A model generated the notes under the pieces. It was not told where the DNA came from. It was given only the letters and a program-made list of their open reading frames with translations, and searched no databases. Of a stretch of 64,000 bases of DNA, positions 26,961 to 33,042 are shown in pieces. A program made the position numbers and the translations under genes. Position 1 is the stretch's first letter, and every line of letters starts with the position of its first letter. The stretch spans positions 1,979,501-2,043,500 of the forward strand of contig NZ_CP030104.1 in NCBI RefSeq assembly GCF_003269425.1, given 5' to 3'. The DNA comes from Flagellimonas maritima (lineage in GTDB: Bacteria; Bacteroidota; Bacteroidia; Flavobacteriales; Flavobacteriaceae).

Positions 26961-27700
26961 TCATTTCATAAAATGTTTCCAAGCAAGAAATTTGCTCAAT
27001 CCATCCAAATTCGGATAAATTGAATATTCATTAACTCCCAGTCTATCCAATCTTCTAAGGATTTCTTCTCTTTGTGAATTTGGCAATATAAACTTACCCC
27101 CCTTTGGTAATACTTCGCATTTTTATTTAATGGAGTAAACTTATTTTTAAAATATCTATGAAGAGTGAACCACCCTGCTTGAACCGTAATTCTCTGTGTG
27201 ATTTGGTTTGGTATAAAAACCTTAGTACCCATTTGATCGAATGGATTTTGTGTGTTATCCCTTGAATCCACGAAATCTCCATTTGAAGTTACGAAAACCC
27301 AAATAGTTCTATCGCTACCATCGTTCGAATTTGAAAATGCGAAATATAGGGCTACAAGAGGATTTTCCGTCCAATCCAAGAGCCTTGTTGGCAGTTAATA
27401 ATGTTGTGCTAGTGCAAGCCAATCCCATTCGGAGTTAGCATTGAAATTATTGGGAAGGTATGGTATCGCTCTTCATTTAAAATCGTCAATAATACTTTTT
27501 TCCTTCTCCACGATGACCCCTTTGATAGTTCCTAATCTTGCTATTCTTGGAATGAGGTCTCAGGACTGATTGCTCTGTCCTCTGAATAAAAGTAAATGAC
27601 TGCTATTTTTTTTAATGAGATTATTATCCATTTTCGCTATCTGTTCTAGATAGTCATCGAATGAAGAAATATCATAGACACTTATTTCTTTTTTGGTCAT
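26961..27700 (-). pseudogene. FRG-domain protein, inactivated by three stops and a frameshift
   Basis: Reading the minus strand from ATG at 27700 gives one continuous FRG protein: 'LLLFRGQSNQS', then TGA at 27560-27562 where the family has Trp, 'DLIPRIARLGT', TGA at 27473-27475, 'RAIPYLPNNFN', 'WDWLALAQHY', TAA at 27395-27397 where Gly is expected, then 'LPTRLLDWTENPLVALYFAF'. After 'CQIHKEK' the frame shifts by one base and continues as 'EILRRLDRLGVNEYSIYP' to a stop at 26961-26963. All residues between the lesions match the family, so decay is recent. FRG proteins occur in anti-phage and toxin loci. A truncated 127-codon frame (26996-27379) remains open. Confidence 0.85.
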
Positions 27701-27747
27701 TTATGGTTTTTATTATTGCAATCAGAAAAGTATCTGGAACGGGTTTT

Positions 27748-28419
27748 TTACTTTTTATTTATGGAATCACTAGCTTCTTTATCTTGTTTTTCCTTGGTTG
27801 TTCCTGGACCTTTCGAGCCCTCCTTATTATTTTTTGGTTGTTCCATCTTATTTTTTGCAGCAAGTAATTTTTCTTTCTCTATTTCTAGCATCAATACCTT
27901 TGCCTTAGCTTCTACGGTTTTTGAATCCTCTTTTACGATTTCAACCAATTTATCCAAGTACTTCTCATACAAATCCTTTACGCCTACACTATCGAGGGCC
28001 CCATTAAAATGAAGTTCTCTTAAAGTATAAAGACTCTCTCTGGTAATCATCAGCGATGGAGTCCTGTCAGTCAACTTTTCAAGAGTGTTCTGAAAACTTA
28101 GATTCAATTCAGCACTTATCGAGTCTTTTTGTCCTTTTGCCAATAGTTCGGTAATCTTTGATATGCCTGCGTCTGGTGACTGTTCTGCTAAAACTTTTAC
28201 GTTTCCTTGGCTATCAACGAACATAAGCGACTGTCGCTTAGTAGCATCATGATGTGCCCATGTCAGCGTGCCACCTTTTTCAAATTGAGAAATTCTTGTA
28301 ACCCCAGTCGCTTTATCAAAGCTTCTATGTGTCATTCCTCCTCCCTGAAACAAAGCGCAACTGTTTAAAAATATAAGCATGGTCAATGCTAAAACAATGA
28401 TTGATTCTCTTTTCTTCAT
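27748..28419 (-). CDS. Predicted lipoprotein with charged coiled-coil tail
   Basis: 223 residues. MKKRESIIVLALTMLIFLNSC provides a lipobox at Cys21. The mature domain is unrecognised; from about residue 150 onward it is helical and highly charged ('YLDKLVEIVKEDSKTVEAKAKVLMLEIEKEKLL') and ends in a disordered lysine/glutamate/glycine tail. Its ATG overlaps the stop of a preceding tiny gene (ATGA). Function unknown; the array position suggests an immunity or surface role. Confidence 0.68.
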   Translation of the reverse strand: MKKRESIIVLALTMLIFLNSCALFQGGGMTHRSFDKATGVTRISQFEKGGTLTWAHHDATKRQSLMFVDSQGNVKVLAEQSPDAGISKITELLAKGQKDSISAELNLSFQNTLEKLTDRTPSLMITRESLYTLRELHFNGALDSVGVKDLYEKYLDKLVEIVKEDSKTVEAKAKVLMLEIEKEKLLAAKNKMEQPKNNKEGSKGPGTTKEKQDKEASDSINKK

Positions 28420-28520
28420 TTTAGTTTGCGTTTGGTTTTTATTAGATTAAAAGTCACTTCAGAACTGTTTTTTTTTGAATTCATGTCAAATTCGTGATTG
28501 ACAATACCACCATTAATAAT
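28416..28520 (-). pseudogene. 34-codon gene whose start codon is ATT at the motif position
   Basis: The frame reads 'IINGGIVNHEFDMNSKK' and ends in TGA overlapping the next gene's ATG. The preceding bases AATTCAATAAAAACG match the junction motif, and the triplet where other cassettes have ATG is ATT. The frame is open further upstream (FNQTKNSIKT) to a TAA. Either the start was lost by a single change or a non-standard start is used. No family recognised. Confidence 0.4.
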
Positions 28521-28571
28521 CGTTTTTATTGAATTTTTGGTTTGGTTGAATTACAGAATAGTCAAAAGTTG

Positions 28572-28688
28572 CTATTGCACAATTACATTACCTTCCATTT
28601 CCCGCGGTCTTTTACTTTTAAGTAAATAACAAAGAGAATCGTCTTCAGGAATTGCAATATGATTTGTTATATTATATTCATACTTTAT
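28572..28688 (-). pseudogene. Truncated gene 3' end after the 28689 gene
   Basis: Directly after the stop of the 77-codon gene, in the same frame, 38 codons stay open ('YNITNHIAIPEDDSLCYLL', 'KSKRPREMEGNVIVQ') to a TAG at 28572. The start is missing: only four codons follow the ATG nearest the junction motif in another phase. This looks like a cassette that lost its 5' part, or a former longer protein split by a stop. Confidence 0.35.
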
Positions 28689-28922
28689 TTAGACTTTAAT
28701 TTCAGTAAAATCAAATGTAATATTCTTTGGGTATACAGTCTTAATGCTAAGTAAATCTGCAAATTGCTTCTTGCCGCAATTTTTAATTGTTAAATGACCT
28801 TCGGCAATTCCGACTGCCCCAGCTATGTTGATTAGCTCAGCCGTAGATTTGGTCTCCGCATCTATTACTAAGTTTGTTCCTTGACTTGCTAGAAGCATAA
28901 TATTTGCTGTAGTTACTACCAT
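28689..28922 (-). CDS. Small protein of unknown function
   Basis: 77 residues: 'MVVTTANIMLLASQGTNLVI' followed by 'STAELINIAGAVGIAEGHLTIKNC' and 'LLSIKTVYPKNITFDFTEIKV'. The pattern of helix, glycine turn and two strands is regular enough to be a folded domain, but I know no family. It starts 13 bp after the previous stop and ends inside a junction-motif copy. Confidence 0.6.
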   Translation of the reverse strand: MVVTTANIMLLASQGTNLVIDAETKSTAELINIAGAVGIAEGHLTIKNCGKKQFADLLSIKTVYPKNITFDFTEIKV

Positions 28923-28934
28923 AGTATTTATCGT

Positions 28935-29279
28935 TTATTTAGATTTTAATTTTGACAAGATTTCTAATTTTTTAAAATAAGATTTATACAATGCTGTGTT
29001 TGAAAAGTTAGATGGGTTGGTGGTATCACTATAAAAGAAAACTTTTATGATTTTTCCATTTTCAATACGTAACGAATCTTCTGTATCGGCTAGTTTTCTG
29101 AGAACGTTTTCAGTTAGACCTTTATATTTGGTATAAATAAAATCTTTTTGGTCAACTTCAATTAAACTGTCATTACTGCTTAATGGCTTATATTCTCTAT
29201 TAAAGCAAGTCCACTCGCTATTTTCATTTTTCATCATTCCATACGGAAGATTCACTTTAAAGAAATTATTCAATGCCAT
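28935..29279 (-). CDS. Small protein of unknown function
   Basis: 114 residues, no signal peptide; alpha/beta with 'LIEVDQKDFIYTKYKGLTENVLRKLADTEDSLRIENGKIIKVFFY' in the middle and a lysine-rich C-terminus. The stop lies within the motif copy at 28932-28949. No family recognised. It follows the DDLPF-tailed gene by about 50 bp and could belong to that operon or be an independent cassette. Confidence 0.6.
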   Translation of the reverse strand: MALNNFFKVNLPYGMMKNENSEWTCFNREYKPLSSNDSLIEVDQKDFIYTKYKGLTENVLRKLADTEDSLRIENGKIIKVFFYSDTTNPSNFSNTALYKSYFKKLEILSKLKSK

Positions 29280-29327
29280 AGTTTTTGTTTTTAATTTTAT
29301 CGTTTGTTTTACTTCGCTTTTACTTTT

Positions 29328-29681
29328 TTAAAAAGGAAGGTCGTCATTTTCAATTGAACTCTCCTCTTGAACTTCAACTTTACTTTCATCTTCCTTTGGT
29401 TCTTCAAGTAATTCGTCCATGCTCGAATTGAACCCCTTAAATATCTCATTTACTGTATCTTGTATAATTTGAAGTTTATCGGCGGTATCACCTTCTGGAA
29501 TTTCTTCATTAGTTATAGATATTTTAGTTTGAACCGGGATTATTTTAATTAGAAGTTCTACCAATTCCTTAAAGTTGACATCATTCGCGATAGGTATTTC
29601 TAATCGATGATTATCTACGTCTGGAACATTAATATCAATAATCAAATTATTTTTTTCAAATTTTGTTTTGGCTTCAATCAT
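29328..29681 (-). CDS. Small acidic protein with SSB-type C-terminal tail (DDLPF)
   Basis: 117 residues. Residues 1-90 form an unrecognised alpha/beta domain; from ~95 on the chain is acidic and disordered and ends 'SSIENDDLPF'. That ending is the protein-recruiting tip of bacterial SSB (D-D-x-P-F), yet there is no SSB OB-fold here. Its ATG overlaps the stop of the PHP-ATPase gene (ATGA), so the two are co-translated. A partner that mimics or borrows the SSB tail could bring repair or replication enzymes to, or away from, the ATPase; this is inference. Confidence 0.7.
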   Translation of the reverse strand: MIEAKTKFEKNNLIIDINVPDVDNHRLEIPIANDVNFKELVELLIKIIPVQTKISITNEEIPEGDTADKLQIIQDTVNEIFKGFNSSMDELLEEPKEDESKVEVQEESSIENDDLPF

Positions 29682-32056
29682 GAATTCAAAAGTTTTTTTA
29701 TGTTGTATTTTCTAGATCTCATGTCAAAAATAACTTTACCTCCATCCAAATTATCTATGATTTGTTTTTGATAATCTTTGTTCTCTAGGACCAATTGTTG
29801 ATAGGATATTTGACCTTGTGTGTTTTGTGCTAGAATTATGCTTTCAGCATCGCCATAAACTACAATTGATGGATTATGTGTTACAAGTATAATTTGTTTT
29901 TTGAATTTATAGTCTCGCAATAAATTTATGAGATCTTCATTTTTAAATGTATTTCCAAGATTATCTTCTGGTTGATCAATCATTACTAAATTGCAGGTGT
30001 CTTGTTCAAGTATTGTTTTTAAATACATTTCAGCATTATACCCAGGAGATTTATTTTTAGAATTACCATTATCGCCGTAATCCAAGTAATTATTTAGATC
30101 TTCAAACTGATTTAGTATTTCCTCGGATTCTTTCTTTAGTTTTTGTAAAAGACGAGATTCAGTATATGTTCCATAATCCTTTAATCCGTCATTGTCTTTT
30201 ACTAATTTCAAGAAGTTTTGATATATAGTCTCATCGGTGTTTCCTTGATTTAAACAGTTAATTATATAGTTTCGTGATTCTTTCTTTTTTTCCACTTCAA
30301 GTACAAGGACGACAGATTCATTTAATTCTAATTTTTCTTGATTACTATAATTGTAATCCTCTAAACATTTAGAATGTTCGTTAAACGTATTTGCTTCTGA
30401 AAAGATATTAGAACATGATACAACCAATACTGATTTTCTTTTGAATGCTTCACTCTTTGCTCTCGAAGAAGATTCTAATTCGTCATTTTTATTGTTTACT
30501 ATAGTAGAAACTTTTTCTAAAAAGTTAATCTTGGCATCAAATATTTTCTCTTTATGTTGGAGTAGCCTATTTTTATTAATGATTAACTCTTCAAACTTTT
30601 CAATTAGAGTTAATTCTTCAGCATTAATATCAAAAAAATTTTCATTTTTGAATTCTTCAACATTTTCAGTTATATCCTGTAGAAGTTCATACTTGTCCTC
30701 AAAGTCATATTCGCTGATAGTCTGATCTACTTGGATAAAGTGAAATTTATCACTAAGCATATTTGATATGTCATCTTCTCTTAGAATAAAATCTTTTTTC
30801 CATGATGAATTGAAACGGTCAAATTGATTTTTAAATAATTCTAGTTCCTCAATATAATCTCTCTTTTGGTTATTTAATTTAGTTTTTAGTTGAGTGAACT
30901 CCTCATCTTTTCCTGAGTCATTAACTAATTTCCTCAAATCACCTTTTTCGAAAAACCTTACAATATCACCTTGATTAATATATACTACTTCATCTACATT
31001 AAAGGGCAAGTTAGGTTGAAACGTATTACTGTTGGATGCTTTTATTTTTACATTTTCCGAGTTTTTTCCATATTTAGTAAAATCCCTTTTGGATGCTTGA
31101 ATCTTTTCACCAATCATATTAAACAATAAACTTTTTCCAGAAGAAGCTCCTCCGATAATTACATTCATATTTGGACTTAATTGAATCAAGTTATCAGTTA
31201 TATTTTCAACACCTTTTATGTCTATAGCAGTAATATGTTTTTTTACATTAGTTATTCTGTCAACATCAGATTGTTTTTTAATTCTGGATTCCGGATCTAT
31301 AAATGCAAATCGTAAAGTCTCAAAAGAAGGCTCTCCTTTCAAGCAATAGAATTCATGTTCAGCTCCGCTTTTAGGTTTGGGATAAACAGAGCAATCATGA
31401 TTGTCAGAAAAATTTATGAAAGCTTCATCTTTTCTATTCCTAAAATCGGGATTTTTAAGTTTGTCAAATCCTTGTCTATGCTTTTCCCTGTGTTTTTCTT
31501 TGACCTTTTCATGTGCACTTTCCATTAGCAAAACCATTTCTTGAGCTTTGGTGATGTTTGCTTTTTTGTAGCCATCAATAATATTTTTATGCCCCCCGGC
31601 ATGTGGAATATAGAAAAAGTGATATTTTCCAAACAATTGAAATATTTCGTCAACAGTTAGCTTTCTATCTACTGGATTAATTCCTTTATCAGTAAAGTGT
31701 TTTTCAATTAAGCCGGAAAGTTCATCAACCATTGCAATGCTGCTATCATCAAAAATCAATAATGTGTGATAAGTACGAAGACTACCATCGTCTTGTAAAA
31801 CTTCAATATCAAATTCACAACCGATAATCAGCACAGGGTCTCCTTCATTCCATGATTGATAATACTCCTTATAACATTCTGCATTAATAATATTATGATC
31901 AGTTAAGGAGAATAATTTTACTTCATTTTCAACCAGTTTCTCCTTTAAAGTGGATAAATTGAATTCGCCATCATAATCATTAGTCTTCGTAACATTGCTA
32001 CAATCCGTATGAATATGTAAGTCTACCTTAAACCAATTTGAAAATATTTTACTCAT
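29678..32056 (-). CDS. PHP phosphoesterase fused to SMC/ABC-type ATPase (TrlF-like), candidate defence protein
   Basis: 792 residues. The N-terminus is a PHP domain: 'FKVDLHIHTDCS' (His14, His16), 'SLTDHN' (~50-55), 'IPHAGGH' and 'INFSDNHDCS'. From ~300 follows a split ABC ATPase: Walker A 'IGGASSGKSLLF', a coiled-coil insertion (~375-640), a signature-like 'KSPGYNAEMYL', Walker B 'LVMIDQPEDNLGN' (~690) and an H-loop 'ILVTHNP' (~724). Such PHP-SMC fusions belong to the TrlF-like group of defence-associated ATPases; the PHP part would be the nuclease or phosphatase effector. It lies between a serine recombinase and its small co-translated partner. Confidence 0.8.
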   Translation of the reverse strand: MSKIFSNWFKVDLHIHTDCSNVTKTNDYDGEFNLSTLKEKLVENEVKLFSLTDHNIINAECYKEYYQSWNEGDPVLIIGCEFDIEVLQDDGSLRTYHTLLIFDDSSIAMVDELSGLIEKHFTDKGINPVDRKLTVDEIFQLFGKYHFFYIPHAGGHKNIIDGYKKANITKAQEMVLLMESAHEKVKEKHREKHRQGFDKLKNPDFRNRKDEAFINFSDNHDCSVYPKPKSGAEHEFYCLKGEPSFETLRFAFIDPESRIKKQSDVDRITNVKKHITAIDIKGVENITDNLIQLSPNMNVIIGGASSGKSLLFNMIGEKIQASKRDFTKYGKNSENVKIKASNSNTFQPNLPFNVDEVVYINQGDIVRFFEKGDLRKLVNDSGKDEEFTQLKTKLNNQKRDYIEELELFKNQFDRFNSSWKKDFILREDDISNMLSDKFHFIQVDQTISEYDFEDKYELLQDITENVEEFKNENFFDINAEELTLIEKFEELIINKNRLLQHKEKIFDAKINFLEKVSTIVNNKNDELESSSRAKSEAFKRKSVLVVSCSNIFSEANTFNEHSKCLEDYNYSNQEKLELNESVVLVLEVEKKKESRNYIINCLNQGNTDETIYQNFLKLVKDNDGLKDYGTYTESRLLQKLKKESEEILNQFEDLNNYLDYGDNGNSKNKSPGYNAEMYLKTILEQDTCNLVMIDQPEDNLGNTFKNEDLINLLRDYKFKKQIILVTHNPSIVVYGDAESIILAQNTQGQISYQQLVLENKDYQKQIIDNLDGGKVIFDMRSRKYNIKKLLNS

Positions 32057-32134
32057 TAAATAATCTTTGTTTTTATCTCAAAATGAAACATAATACGAGA
32101 AAATAACCATTGAGCAAAAGCCCATTTTTTCATA

Positions 32135-32746
32135 TTAATCTTGTTTATATGGTCTCAACTTCCCATCTAGACCCTGATATCTCAAATACTTATAGTAAGT
32201 TGCGCGAGAAACACCCACCCGATCACATATTTCATTAACTGTAAGTTTTCCCTCCTTAAAATATTGAGCGCAAAGTATGGATTTTTGATGATTTTTCTTA
32301 CTAATTCCTTTTGGGGCACCGAAAACTTTTCCTCTTGCTCTTGCCGAAGCCATCCCCGCCTTGGTTCGCTCAATAATAATATCTCGCTCCAGTTGAGCTA
32401 AGGCAGCAAAGATGTTTACTATGAACTGTGAATGAGAAGACTTGTCTGTAGTATCTAAAAAGGGTTCGGTAAGACTTCTAAACTTAACTCCCTTTTCGTT
32501 AAGTTGATTAATGAAATTTGTAAAATGTATTAGACTTCTGGCCAGCCGGTCCAATTTCCAAACTACAATCGTATCTCCCTCACGAACATACTCAATAAGT
32601 TTACTCAAACTCTTTCTATCTTCTCTAGCACTGGATACCTTGTCAGTATAAATATTCTTAATATCAATTCCTTCCTTTAAAAAGGCGTCAATTTGTAAAT
32701 CGAGATTTTGTTCAGTGGTACTTACTCGAGCATATCCAAAAACCAT
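32135..32746 (-). CDS. Serine recombinase (resolvase/invertase family)
   Basis: 203 residues. The catalytic domain begins 'FGYARVSTTEQNLDLQ' with Ser9, followed by 'IVVWKLDRLARS' (the family arginines) and the long E helix 'NIFAALAQLERDIIIERTKAGMASARARG'. A C-terminal HTH ('LTVNEICDRVGVSRATYYKYL') binds the cross-over site. The length is that of the small resolvases/invertases. It is transcribed toward the PHP-ATPase and the small-gene array; the region upstream holds an inverted repeat and a reversed copy of the junction motif. It could resolve cointegrates or act on the array. Confidence 0.92.
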   Translation of the reverse strand: MVFGYARVSTTEQNLDLQIDAFLKEGIDIKNIYTDKVSSAREDRKSLSKLIEYVREGDTIVVWKLDRLARSLIHFTNFINQLNEKGVKFRSLTEPFLDTTDKSSHSQFIVNIFAALAQLERDIIIERTKAGMASARARGKVFGAPKGISKKNHQKSILCAQYFKEGKLTVNEICDRVGVSRATYYKYLRYQGLDGKLRPYKQD

Positions 32747-33042
32747 AGCTAATAGTTTAAATTAAGGTCAAAATATAAACTATTTAATTGCTACGGTAAA
32801 TTAAACTTATTGAAAGTAATGAACATGTGAACTAATAAAAGTTCAAATAAAGGGTGGACTATGTGTACTTTAATTACCGTTTAAATGCACCGTTTCGTTA
32901 TGAATATTATTACTACAAAATTTTGTAGGGTATTGTTTATGTAAAGTTGCTAAAGACTTCAATATGATCAATCATTCTGAATAAAATCTTACATTATTAC
33001 CAATAATGTTATACAATAAAAGATTTTATTAGTAAAGCAACT
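32747..33042. promoter_or_regulatory. Recombinase upstream region: possible res site and nested hairpins
   Basis: CGGTAAATTAAA (32794-32805) and TTTAATTACCG (32869-32879) are inverted copies with one base indel, about 75 bp apart. Between them TAAAAGTTCAAATAAAGG (32836-32853) matches the array junction motif in plus orientation. Further on are nested inverted repeats: TAAAGTTGCT (32942-32951) / AGCAACTTTA (33036-33045), AAAATCTT (32983-32990) / AAGATTTT (33020-33027), ACATTATT-ACC-AATAATGT (32991-33009). The outer pair includes the stop of the upstream lipoprotein gene. Possibly a terminator or a small non-autonomous element. Confidence 0.5.

Larger units (their letters stand above)
22902..28949 (-). 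repeat. Repeated junction motif, consensus TTAAAGTTCAAATAAACGATGA
   Basis: Copies on the minus strand (plus coordinates): 22902-22919, 23449-23467, 24307-24324, 24646-24663, 24941-24958, 25333-25349, 26269-26287, 28681-28699, 28932-28949, with weaker ones at 28521-28538 and 29301-29313. The motif spans the end of one gene and the start of the next, and often supplies the next ATG. The upstream stop lies inside it in some copies (KV*, KVQ*, KVH*) and before it in others, so conservation is at the DNA level. The AAATAAAC part alone could be an A-rich initiation region; the AAAGTTC part is not explained by that. Confidence 0.6.
22478..29681 (-). mobile_element. Cassette-like array of small unrelated genes with a shared junction motif
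   Basis: About sixteen short genes or remnants lie head to tail on the minus strand, with very small gaps or overlaps and no common pathway: lipoproteins, alpha/beta hydrolase, barstar-like, zinc ribbon, HEPN, tail-anchored protein, ParDE, broken FRG gene, DDLPF-tailed protein. Many junctions share a ~20-bp motif (separate entry). The content matches orphan immunity and defence genes gathered next to an RHS toxin, as in recombinase-associated acquired immunity clusters of Bacteroidota. The mobile-cassette interpretation is inference. Confidence 0.55.

Noticed and set aside
26961..27700. Stop-codon recoding (TGA read as Trp) in the FRG gene
   Set aside because: One of the two TGA positions does not call for Trp by context, a TAA is also present and there is a frameshift; decay is simpler.
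22478..29681. CRISPR array or classical integron
   Set aside because: No regular spacer-repeat pattern and no attC-like long imperfect palindromes or IntI; the repeated motif is short and lacks internal symmetry.
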